From Fistularia commersonii (taxonomy: Eukaryota > Chordata > Actinopteri > Syngnathiformes > Fistulariidae): DNA of 64,000 nucleotides. The notes under the pieces are model-generated. The model was given only the letters and a program-made list of their open reading frames with translations, did not search any database and was not told the origin of the DNA. A program made the translations under genes and the position numbers. Shown here piece after piece: positions 34,268-44,938 of the stretch. Within the stretch, counting starts at the first letter, position 1. Each line of letters starts with the position of its first letter. The stretch is from the NCBI GenBank assembly GCA_037954325.1, contig JBBMNZ010000003.1, positions 12,630,965 to 12,694,964 of the forward strand, read 5' to 3'.

Positions 34268-37200
34268 CTAAGAATATAAGAATAAGAACAACTTTATTAA
34301 TCCCGAAGGAAATTGTTGTGCAAGAGTTTCAAGTAAAACATAAAAATAAGAAATAATAGTAGGAAATTGTATAAACAGGAAAAAAAAAAAGGGGGGGGAA
34401 TACAAATAAAACTATAAAGTGTCAAAGTCAAGGCTATAAAGTGTTTTACGGTCTTATGTGCAAAGATTTGAAGATTCCCTACAGCTGAAGGAAGATGAAT
34501 TAAAAAGTCTGATAGCCTCAGGTGGGAAAGACCTCCTGTGGCGTTCAGTGGAGCTCCTGGGTGGTATCAATCTATGACTGAAAGACCTCTGACAGGATGT
34601 CAGTGTGGCATGCAGGGGTGATGGAGATTGTCCATGATCCTGAGGAGCTTCCTCAGCATCCTCCTCTCTAACACCTGCACAACAGACTCCAGGTCCACTC
34701 CCAGGACAGACCCAGCTCTCCTGATGAGCTTGTTGAGACTGTTGGCGTCAACTGTCTTGAGCCTGCTGCCCCAGCACACAACGGCGTAGAATATGATGCT
34801 GGACACCACCGAGCGGTAAAACATATGCAGCATGGTCCTGCAGGCGTTGAAAGATCGGAGCCTCCTGAGGAAAAACAGGCGGCTCTCACCCTTCTTATAG
34901 ATGGCGTTGATGTTTACAGTCCAGTCAAGTCTATTGTCCAAGTGGACACCCAGGTACTTGTAGTTGTCCACAATGTCCACTTATGTACCCCTGATGGTGA
35001 CTGGGTTCAGATGTCTCCTTCGTCTTAAACACATTGAGCTGCAGGTGGTTAAGTCCACACCACTCCACAAACCAGTCCACCCCGCTCCTGTGCTCCTCCT
35101 CCTGGCCTCCGTTGATGCAGCCCACAATGGCAGAGTCATCTGAGAATTTCTGCTGGTGGCAGGACTGCGAGGAGAACCTTAAGTCCGAGGTGTAGAGCGT
35201 AAACAGTAAGGAGACAGGACTGTCCCCTGTAGCGCCCAGTGCTGCTCACAATGGTGTCCGACGTGATGTTCCCCAGCCTTACGTACTGTGGCCGACCTGT
35301 GAGGTAGTTGTTGATCCAGGACGAAAGTGGAGCATCCACCTACATGTCCAGACGCTTCCTGTTCAGCAGGGCAGGTCGAATGGTGTTAAAAGCACTGGAG
35401 AAGTCTAAGAACATGACTCTCACACTGCTTCCTGCCTCCTCCAGGTGGGTGTAGACTCTGTGCAGCAGGAAGATGATGGCGTCTTCCACTCCTATCCGGG
35501 GCTGGTAAGCGAACTGCAGGGGGTCCAGCGAAGGTCCGACAACTGTGCGAAGGTGCCTCAGGATGAGCCTCTCCTGCGACTTCACGACGTGTGATGTCAC
35601 GGCCACTGGTCTATTGTCGCTGTGTGTGCTGGGCTGCTTCTTCTTGGGCACTGGGACCAGGCATGAGGTTTTCCACCGGTCAGGGACAACCATCTGGATC
35701 AGGCTCAGGTTAAAGAGATGTGTGAAGATCTCACACAGCTGAGAGGCACATCCTTTCAGCACTCTGGGGCTAAGGTCGTCAGGGCCAGCGGCTTTCCTGG
35801 GACGACTGAACTCTCTACTCACCTCCTCAGCGGAGAAGGTGACAGGAGGGGGTGGAAAGGGTCCCAGTGGGGGGCAGGAGGGCTGATGTGTTGACGAGAC
35901 GTTGTACAGGGAAGCAGAAGAGGTGCATGGGGGAGGGGGAGAAGTCTTAGAAGTGAGGGGTGAGGGCAAAGGGGAAGGAAAAGTGCTGAGCAAAGCCCGG
36001 GGGAGGGTGAGCAGAGGCTCCTTCATCAAATCTGTTGAAAAACAGGTTTAGTTCGTTGGCCTCATGCAGGTCTCCGTCCATCATCTGGGTTGCTTGTTTT
36101 CCACGGCCAGTGATGGTGTTCAACCTACTCCACACCTCCCTCATGTTGTTCTGCTGGAGTTTGCTCTCCAGCTTTCTCCTGTAACTGTCCTTGCCCTCTG
36201 CGATCTTCTCCCTCAGCTCAGTCTGCACCTTCTTCAGCTCCTCTTTATCTCCGCACCTGAATGCCGCCTTCTTCCTGTTCAGCGTGTCCTTAATGTCTTT
36301 AGTCACCCAGGGTTCGTTATTTGTGAAACAACACACCATCTTGTTTGGGATGATGTTGTCGGTGCAGAAGTTCACATTGTCCGTAATGCAGTCACAAAGT
36401 TTTTCAATGTCTTCTCCCTGATCTTTGCAGAGCACATGCCAGTCAGTCGGCTCAAAGCATCCCTAAAGAGTCAGTTCTGCCTCCTGTGACCACCTTCGGA
36501 CAGTTCTGGTGATCACAGGTTGCCGCTGAACTTCAGGAACATAGCGAGGCTTTAAATGGACCAGATTGTGGTCTGATCTGCCCAGAGCAGGGAGAGCTGA
36601 ACAACTATATGCATCCTATAGCCATTGGTATACAGCAGGTCCAGGGTTTTATTGTCTCTAGTCTTGCAATCCACAAACTGTTTGAAAGTGGGCAGAGAAG
36701 ATGACAGTGTGGCGTGGTTAAAATCCACAGAGATGGCTATGAAGGCACTGGGCTGCTGAGTCTGAAGTCTTGCGACCGTTGAGCTGATGACCTCATTAGC
36801 CTGCGGTGCAACGGCAGACGGTGGGATGTAAACCGTGAAGATGGCGTGGGGAAACTCTCTGGGCAGATAGTATGGCCGGAGACTCACTGCCAACAGTTCG
36901 ATGTCTGGGCTGCACATACACTCCTTTAGCGTGACGTGTCCGGGGTTGCACCATTTGTTGTTTACAAACACAGCAACACCTCCTCCTTTCTTCCGGCCGC
37001 TGCACAACTCCGGTCCCCTCGCACCAACTGAAAGCCAGGTAAACTCACCACAGAGTCCGGTATCTTGTTGTTTAGCCAAGTCTTTGTGAAGCACAACACC
37101 AAGGCCTCACGAAACACTCCGTCTCTGTGTGAGTGCTGTTAGCGCCTCCAACTTGTTGCCCGCCGATCTCTGTAGCTCCTTAGGGATTTTGTGCCTCTCT

Positions 37201-37498
37201 CCCATCCCGCCGCTGCATCTCAGCTCCATCAGCTGTTCCTGGGTGTAAACAATGGAGCCGTTGAGCTGCTTCGCCAGGGCTGGGATCCGGCTCGAAAAAA
37301 GTGCTCCAAGCTCTGCGAAAACAAGAAATAGCGAATGGAGCAACATCGCTTGTTTTGTCTAATACTTAACTAAATGTTACTAAAGCAAGAAGAAGTAAAT
37401 AGAAAAAAAAAAAAAAAAAAAGGAGAAAATTTTGGAAAAAGAGACACTAAGGTGAGGAGAAACTCTGGCAGGCAGCTGCCCGAGACAGCGCCGGAAGT
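34268..37498 (-). mobile_element. Rex1/Babar-like LINE (minus), near full-length
   Basis: It reads leftward from a C+T-rich 5' leader (with a poly-T tract on its strand near 37401-37421) to a 3' UTR ending near 34268 with the TTTATTAATCCCGAAGGAAA block (inverted) and TTCTTA repeats. At about 3.2 kb it is close to full length, and it was inserted into an L2 LINE. No clear TSD could be fixed. Confidence 0.8.
34600..37346 (-). pseudogene. Rex1-like endonuclease-RT polyprotein, frameshifted
   Basis: The start is at a Met near 37346 (MLLHSLFLVFAELGALFSS), then AP-type endonuclease blocks: KKGGGVAVFVNNKWCNPGHV (about 36960-37020), SVDFNHATLSS (about 36700), and RDNKTLDLLYTN (about 36610-36650). 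The linker 36435-35950 includes EPWVTKDIKDTLNRKKAAFR. RT follows with PRKAAGPDDLSPRVLKGCA (about 35740-35800), DPLQFAYQPRIGVEDAI (about 35480-35530), and motif A MFLDFSSAFNTI (about 35370-35420, Asn in place of the usual Asp-Thr order). Motifs B/C near 35150-35300 are broken. The C-terminal part (34980-34600) contains NYKYLGVHLDNRLDW. Several frameshifts; dead. Confidence 0.82.
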
Positions 37499-38284
37499 AA
37501 GTATAACTACACTGGCACACACACTACTACACTGGCTCCTGTTAGCCGCTTGCATCAAGTTCAAGACCCTGGTGCTTGCCTACCGGGCGGGAAATGGGAC
37601 AGCCCCGTCTTACTCCAGGATATGGTCAAGTCACATGTCCCTCCCCGTCCCTTCCGATCTGCCACCTCTGGACGACTGTCCATCCAATCACTCAGAGCCC
37701 CTGGCTGCCGATCGAACCGGTCTCGGCTCTTCTCAGTCTTGGCTCCTCAGTGGTGGAACGAACTCCCGAAAACGAACAGAAGAGTGCCCATCTTTTGCCA
37801 TGAGCAAAAAGCACGCCTCTTCCCCAAGCACTACCCTACTAATTGCACTTAGCCCCCAAGCCCCCCGAAAAAGAAAAAAAAAAAAAGGATGACATAATGT
37901 ATGAATTCTCAGATTTGGTTGTCTCTTCTGACTTCCTACTACTGGTACTTCGGATCTTCGGTGACTGAATTGCACTTTTTGTAAGTGGCTTCGGATAAAA
38001 GCGTCTTCCAAATGACTATAATGTAATGTTATCTAATCCATAGCAAAAGGTGTTTTAGTCAACTGTCTGTCAGGAAATACATGGCATTGACATGAATCTT
38101 ACAGCCCTGAGTGTTCATGTTACACAAAAGCATAATCCTAGTGGAGTCCTTCTGTCAACTTTTAACCTTGTTATTCATTCCCTGAGAGGTCAAGACCCAT
38201 ATTTATGAAAAAGCAAATTGATGTGACATTGTGTGTGCTTCAATACATACATTTTTCCATAGTATTCAGTATTCCGTAATATTC

Positions 38285-38405
38285 AGGTGGCAAGCGGAGT
38301 TGTCTAAGAGGCAAAAATTCTTGGTTTGATTCCCAAGCTCCATCTAGCCTGTTGAAGACATCGAGCAAGATTCTAAACCCCTACAGTCACTTGAGTGCCA
38401 TTCAG
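38285..38405 (+). mobile_element. tRNA-derived SINE, short copy
   Basis: B-box-like GGTTTGATTCCCA and the body motif CGAGCAAGATTCTAAACCCC match the SINE at 13712-13905. Diverged and short. Confidence 0.55.
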
Positions 38406-38469
38406 TAGGTGCCCCCCCAAAAAAGAAATGATATAATGATATACAATTTCTTTTTTATAATGATAAAAA

Positions 38470-38475
38470 AGAAAT

Positions 38476-38553
<78 letters not shown>

Positions 38554-38557
38554 TATG

Positions 38558-38588
<31 letters not shown>

Positions 38589-38590
38589 CA
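38470..38590. repeat. (TA)n(GT)n(TA)n compound microsatellite
   Basis: The TA-GT-TA run is symmetrical, and its flanking TA arms could fold back on each other. Confidence 0.95.
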
Positions 38591-38744
38591 TTTTTTTTTC
38601 CAGAAATCAAATTGCATTTGCATGACGGGGCAGTGATCAGAACTGTACCTCTACGGAAAAAAAAAAACCCTGTTTGAAACCAGAGCCTGAATTGATCAGA
38701 TACAGTTTGCATGTCCTCTTCTGGGTGCCTACTGCACACTCAAG

Positions 38745-38864
38745 CCATGAGTAGGCTAACTGAATATTCTGAATTGACCATAGGTCTGAGTGAAAGACTG
38801 TTTCCCATGAGTAGGCTAACTGAATATTCTGAATTGACCATAGGTCTGAGTGAAAGACTGTTTC
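38745..38864. repeat. exact 60-bp tandem duplication
   Basis: Two head-to-tail copies (38745-38804 and 38805-38864) starting CCATGAGTAGGCTAACTG appear identical base for base. On the minus strand each is 20 codons with no stop. Confidence 0.95.
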
Positions 38865-39221
38865 CCTCAACTCTGCCTCCGGTTGCCAACTTTGAGCCAA
38901 CCAGTCACACCAAAAACTGCTAACCTCTTCTTAGACACCACTAAAGTAATTCACGTCATGACAGTCTGTAACGAAATATCGTATCCAGGCATAGTGCGAA
39001 TAATAGTACTAATTTTGTGTCATATTGTGGCTCAAGTTCAGACTTTATAAAACTTTAGTCTGATATAAAATTTCATTCGGACTGCTTAGACCAACTAAAT
39101 GGAACTGTTGAGGGTTTTCTTTCTTTCTAGATGTGGGCAGGTGTAAACAATTACATTGAATTAATGAAGCTGAGTTCCTCTCAAAATGTGCTCACAAAAT
39201 CTTTTTGGGAATTAACTTAAT

Positions 39222-39280
39222 AAAAATCAGAATCAGAAATATTCAATTGATCCCAGAGGGAAATGTGTCGAACCAAAAAG
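39222..39280 (-). mobile_element. Rex1-type LINE 3' UTR scrap
   Basis: ATCAGAATCAGAAATATTC followed by TTGATCCCAGAGGGAAAT is the inverted 3' end of Rex1-type LINEs, matching the 3' UTR style at 34290-34320. Confidence 0.55.
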
Positions 39281-39689
39281 ATAGAGTAGTTTTGAACAGT
39301 GACAGCTCTGCAATTCAAATATGTTAAGTCAGATAACAAGTAGCATGGGAAGATAAAAAAACAAACAAACAAAAAAAAAATCTTCCAGTCATGCTCTGCA
39401 AATCAGTCATTCACAAGATTTTGCTCCTTGATTCTAAACGTTAGATACCAAATGCAACAGAAAGTTGGACTGGACACCAGATGATTTTTAATAAGTATGT
39501 TCTTAAATCCAACTTCAAGGATCAAAAGACTTACAGTGATGGAGTGTTACACATAAGTCATGTGACTGCAACAAAAAAAAAAGAAAAAAAAAAATTGTGG
39601 CGCCTTATCAAGCACTCAATGATATCACACAGGGATATACATATACACCACATATGGATCCAAAGAAAAGATTAAAATAAAAGTGACAG

Positions 39690-41990
39690 CTAGGCTGAAG
39701 AAAACAAAAAAAGATATGTAAATACATATACACATGCACATACACTAGTATACATCTATAAAATGTACAAACACATATTTACATAAATAACAAAAAGGGA
39801 CAGCAGCTGGCACCAGGTGGAATCAGCTTCTTTAAACAGAAGGGTTTTAAGTAGTGATTTGAAGTAATTGGGTGTTCCTGAGTTTGGTTGGTAGTGAATT
39901 CCAGAGACAGGAGTCAGAATGTCTGGATGCTCTGCTTTCCTGGGTGAAAGGCGGTGGGGACTGAAAGGTATATGGAGGTGGAGGATCTAAGAGTGTGGGA
40001 GGGGGCAGGAACATCGAGGAGCTTTGACTGGTAAGGGGGGGGGCAGGTTGTGGATCACCTTGAATGTTAGCAGGAGGATTTTGAATTGAAAACAGAATTG
40101 AACTGGGAGCTGTAGGGGCTCTTGAAGGACTTGAGTGATCTCTTGGAAAGAGGGGGTTCGAGTGATGATGCAGGCTGCTGAGTTTGGTAGTGTGAAGGGT
40201 GAGAGAGGGGCAGAGGCAATCAATGCTATGTAGGTAGAAGTAGGCGGAAAGGGTGACGTTATTGATGTGGGACTGAAGGTTAGTGTACTGTCAAGTATGA
40301 CACCTAGACTCTTGACCTGGGGGGGATGGTGAGACAAAGGGGTTATCAATGGTGAAAGAGAAGCTGTTAGTTTTAGATAAGGTGGATTTTGAGCTGATAA
40401 CAAAAACCTCAGTTTTGTCACTGTTTCTTCTGAGAAAGTTTTGGGTGAGCCAGGTTTTTTTTTTTTTGGGAGATGCAATCAGTGAGCGAGGTGGGCGGGA
40501 GAGTGGATGAAGGTTTTGTGGTGAGGTTGAGCTGAGTGTTGCCTGCTTGGCAGTGGAATTGAATGTTGGATTTTTAGAAGATGTTGCCAAAGAGAAGGAG
40601 GTAGATGATGAGACGGGGCCCTAGGACAGAGCCCTGGGGCACAGGGGTGACAGGGGAAGGGATGGATTTGGAGGACCTAAGTTGAATGAACTGAGTGCGA
40701 TCAGAGAGGGAAGACATGAACCGGTCTAGCAGAGGGTGGGTGATGCTGATGGACAATAGCCTGTTGAGGGGGAGGTCATTGGTGATTTTAATGACAACTT
40801 TTTCAGTGCTATAGAGTGGGTGGTAAACAAACTGGAACTGCTCATACAAGTTATGATGGGATGGGTGACAGTGGAGTTGAGAGGCAACAGTTTTTTCAAG
40901 GATTTCGGAATTGAGGGTAGGTTGGAGGTAGGATGGTAGTTGCTGTAGTTGGATGGGTCTGCACCTGGTTTCTTCAAGACTGGTGTAATGGTAGCAGTTT
41001 TCAAAGACTGTAGGGACAGTTCCAGTGGGGAGAGAGGACTGGATTGTCAGGGTTTCACACTTGATCCCAATTGTAATCGGCGCCAGCTGCAGCAGATGCC
41101 GCTAATCAAGATCCCTATGACGGGCAGCGGCACACTCTGCCTGGTGCCGGGGGATTGTGGCTCTCACAGACCACTGCGGAGCCCTGCCACGACCGGACCC
41201 CTTCCCTGCCACGACCGGACCCCTTCCCTGCCACGACCGGACCCAGACGGCCGGTGTAACATTGGACCCTGACCCTGCCGTCACCCTTCCCTTCCCTACC
41301 CTGTTATGACCGGACCCAGCCGGCTGGTGTAACATTGGGCCGTGACCCTTCCTGAGATCCTGCCATGACCCGTCTTGCCTTCTCACCCCCTGCCTGGGGG
41401 CCTGTCCTGCCTGGGGCCCGTCTGTCCTGCCACCCTGCCTGGGGCCTGTCCTGCAACCCGGCCTGCAACTCAGCCTGTCGTCCGGATTCCACATAATAAA
41501 GCGCTTTCAACCCAGATTCTGCTCTGAGGTGTGGTTCCCTGCTTGAGTCCGCCCCTGCGGTTCGTGACATGGATGATGAGGGGGACCAGAGAGGGGAGGT
41601 GGACTTTGACAAGTTGTTCGGGAAGGGGGTCCAGTTGACAGGTGGATGGCTCGGATTTCTGGATGAATTCTGTGATTTCTGAGTGGGATGCTGGAAGGAG
41701 GAGAATGGGTGTGTGTGGAAGGATGATGGTTGTAATAGGACCAAACACAGAAACCCTCTGTGGATGGAAGGTGTGTGCAGTTGGAGGAGTGTCGCTGGAG
41801 CAGGTCCAGGATGACGATAGTGTAGCCGAAGAAGTTCAGCCACAGGGTACTGGAGCAAGCCTAAAAGTATTCCTGAAGACACTTGAAAGGTCCGATTTTT
41901 GTCACCAAATAATAAAATAAGTCTGTAGAAATCAAAAAATAAGTTACCAGCTAAAAAAGTAAGTGACTGATGAACAGCTGCGGCAAGTTG
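39690..41990 (-). mobile_element. L2-type LINE C-family (minus), split by a solo LTR
   Basis: A minus-strand, frameshifted RT. In order from the right: TCQLDPLPEQLVKVHLPSL (about 41590-41650); the solo LTR; TATITPVLKKPGADPSNYSN (about 40940-41000); YEQFQFVYHPLYSTE (about 40800-40846); DRFMSSLSDRTQFIQLRSS (about 40660-40730); a PQGSVLGPRL block (about 40600-40640); KSLGVILDSTLTF (about 40280-40320); and FKILLLTFKVIHNLPPPLP (about 40020-40080). The motif-A region is deleted and the catalytic YADD is not readable. The 3' UTR runs to about 39690. Distinct in sequence from copies A/B. Confidence 0.8.
41045..41569 (+). mobile_element. solo LTR with perfect 5-bp TSD
   Basis: A 525-bp GC-rich block starting TGTCAGGG and ending TTCGTGACA (TG...CA, with TGTCA/TGACA inverted ends), flanked by TGGAT (41040-41044 and 41570-41574). 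It contains an AATAAA-type signal (ATAATAAAGCG, about 41490) and three head-to-tail copies of a 22-bp unit beginning GCCACGACCGGACC (about 41187-41245). These are features of an LTR left after recombination between the two LTRs of a retrotransposon. It interrupts the L2-type LINE. No internal region of this family is in the window. Confidence 0.88.
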
Positions 41991-41999
41991 CTCCAGCAT

Positions 42000-42334
42000 T
42001 CACTTACTGCATTACACAGCAGAGGTTCAATCACCCCAGGCTTTGACCCCTGACTCAATTAATCTCCGAAAGGGAAACCAGCCAGTGACCACGCCCACCT
42101 ATGGAGGCAATAACTGGCCTTGATATCTGAAGCAGGCTATAGCTCAGTTGCAAACTAAATGCTTCATTCATTCAGACCAGAGAAAAGAAATGGAAGAGTT
42201 AACGACTCTTTAGTTGGGAATTTGTATAGAGACACTTGTATACAGATAAATCTTCAGTCATCTGCTCAAATTTTCAAAATTAATATTTCATTGACTTAAA
42301 AAAATGAACAGTTACTAAACTTATTTTTATTTGG
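42000..42334. other. unassigned spacer
   Basis: No gene or repeat recognised. Confidence 0.4.
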
Positions 42335-42441
42335 ACGTTACCATTTAGGAGTCACCACAGTGAATCAACCTACTCCATCTAATCCTATTCTCTGTATTCT
42401 CTTCTCTCACATAATCTTTCACTACATCCATGAATCTTCTA
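42335..42441 (-). mobile_element. RTE/Expander-like LINE, 3'-end scrap
   Basis: CACAGTGAATCAACCTACTC, the CTATTCTCTGTATTCTCTTC stretch and CATGAATCTTCT match the inverted 3' end of the RTE family. 5'-truncated to about 100 bp. Confidence 0.65.
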
Positions 42442-43037
<596 letters not shown>

Positions 43038-43679
43038 GCAAGGGGTTTTAAATGGAGTGTGGGGACACATAATGAGACAGTCCGTCACATAGTGTCATTG
43101 TGTGACGATCTGTTAGCTGCTTCTATCTGGCCTGTTTCAAGTGTAATATGAATCAGGGTACTGACAGGCCCTTAGCACATAGATCTGTCACCTCTCAAAA
43201 TGCAAGTCCACTAAAAACGAAAGTTGAATTGAAACATGGCCTTTAGTGTTGAATGGGGGTTGACAAATCAAACAGGGTACGTTCAAGGAAATTTCAAGAT
43301 TAAAATAGATATTTTTTTTTTATAAACATGACAAGTACAAACTGTTACAATAAATAAACAAGGATGCTTATGAAGTGGGATAAGAAAAGTATTTAGTCAG
43401 CCATTAATTGTGCAAGTCCCCCTGCTTAAAAAGATGACAGAGGCCTTTAATTTTCATCATAGGTACACTCCAACTATGAAAGACAGAATGGGGGAAAGAA
43501 TCCTGGATATCACATTTTAGGATTTTTAATTAATTAATTGGTAAATTCCTCTGTTTTTGGTAAGTATTTGGTCACCTTCTAACGAGCAAGATATCTGGCT
43601 CTCACAGACCTGTAACTTCTTCTTCAAGTGGCTCCTCTGTCCTCCACGTGTTACCTGTATTAATGGCACATTTAGCAGT

Positions 43680-44565
43680 CACACTCCAAACTCCACTATG
43701 GCCAAGACCAAAGAGCTGTCAAAGGACACTAGAAACAAAATTGTAAACATACACCAGGCTGGGAAGACTGAATCAGGAATAGGTGAGTAGCTTAGTGTGT
43801 AGAAATCAACTCTGGGGGCAATTATTTGAAAATGGAGGACAAACAGGACCACTACTAATACAAGATCATACCATACAAGACCATACAAGACCATACAAAA
43901 TCTCACCCCGTGGGGTCAACATGAGCACAAGAACCGTGAGCAAAAATCCCAGAACCCCATGAGGGGACCAAGTGAATGACCTGAAGAGACCTGGGACCAA
44001 AGTAACAAAGGCTACCATCAGTAACACAGTACGCCACCAGGGACTCAAATCCCGCAGTGCCAGACATGACCCCTGCTTAAGCCAGTACATGTCCAGGCCT
44101 GACTGAAATTTGCTAGATAGAATTTTGATGATCCAGAAGAGGATTGTGAGAATGTCTTATGGTCCCAAGAAACCAAAATAGTACTTTTTGGCACAAACTT
44201 AACTTGTTGTGTTTGGAGGAGAAAAAATGCTGAGTTGCATCCAAAGTTGCATCAGCAAAGTCGTTGAAGATGAAAGGTGGCTGGGTCTGTCAGCATGACA
44301 ATGATCCTAAACACACTGCTCGGGCAATGAAGGAGTGGCTACGTAAGAAGCATTTCAAGGTCCTGGAGTGGCCTACCCATTCTCCAGATCCCAACCCCAT
44401 CGGCAATTTTTGGAGGGAGTTGAAATTCCTTGTTGCCCAGCAACAGCCCCAAAACATCACTTCTCCAGAGAAGATCTGGATGGAGGAATGAGCCAAAATA
44501 CCAGCAACAATGTGTGAAAACCTTGTGAAGACTTACAGAAAACATTTGACCTCTGTTATTGTTAA
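43680..44565 (+). pseudogene. Tc1-family transposase, broken
   Basis: N-terminal helix-turn-helix part: MAKTKELSKDTRNKIVNIHQ (about 43698) with AGKTESGIG. The central part is frameshifted and carries stops. The C-terminal catalytic part at 44264-44491 reads GWVCQHDNDPKHTARAMKEW, then a KHFKVLEWPTHSPDPNPI block, the second-Asp DNDPKHTA and SPDPNPI signatures of Tc1/mariner DDE transposases. The third acidic residue expected in the (N/I)xExxW block reads as NFWRELK. It would cut and paste DNA at TA sites if intact. Confidence 0.8.
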
Positions 44566-44700
44566 CAAAGGCTATATAAAAAAAAGTATTGTGATGAACT
44601 TTTGTTCTTAACCAAATACTTATTTTCCACCATAATTGAAAATAATGTGATTTTCTGGATTTTTTTTTTTTTCATTCCTTCTCTCATAGTTGAAGTGTAC

Positions 44701-44938
44701 TGTAGCTTTTTTTAGTCAGGGAAACACCCGGGTGACGGTAAAACATCTTTTTAATGAGCATTAGCAATTGTTGGTCATGGCCACGCCACACTAGCCTACA
44801 ATATAACTAATTGTTCCTGCTCAATTCCAGGTAAGCCCCCAGAATTCATTTCACCCCAAAACACACCTACATAATTCCCAGCATCCCCAAAATCACACAG
44901 AAAACAAGCATCAACATAAACACCATCATTCGTGACTT
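44701..44938 (-). repeat. Gypsy-3 3' LTR
   Basis: It begins TGTAGCTTTTTTTAGTCAGG and aligns along its length with 53427-53646 (shared ACTGTTCC/ATTGTTCC, GCTCAATTCCAGGTAA, AAAATCACACAGAAAACAA). By eye it is roughly 80% similar, so old. Its last bases are cut off by the RTE insertion at 44939 and may continue a few bases at 48139. Confidence 0.7.

Larger units (their letters stand above)
33117..38032 (+). mobile_element. L2/Maui-type LINE B-family (plus), split by Rex1-like LINE
   Basis: The left half (33117-34267) has RT blocks in several frames: SSVLILLDLTAAFDTV (motif A, about 33500-33550), a frameshifted motif B and a YHCHADDTQL catalytic block near 33800 (His-Ala-Asp-Asp instead of Tyr-Ala-Asp-Asp), NLGVVLDNQLSFSA (about 34020) and SRLDYCNSLLTGAPG (about 34180). 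The right half (37499-38032) has LAACIKFKTLVLAYRAGNGT, then the 3' UTR with GGATAAAAGCGTCTTCC and a TAATG tail. Between them lies a minus-strand LINE. No endonuclease is seen, so it is 5'-truncated. Confidence 0.85.

Noticed and set aside
38470..38590. TA-GT-TA palindrome-like structure as a regulatory cruciform
   Set aside because: Simple-sequence composition explains the symmetry.
44701..44938. First read as a MITE inserted in Tc1, with a second copy at 53.4 kb
   Set aside because: The two copies are direct repeats, have TG/CA ends, bracket Gypsy pol in the right order and have a polypurine tract beside one, so they are LTRs.
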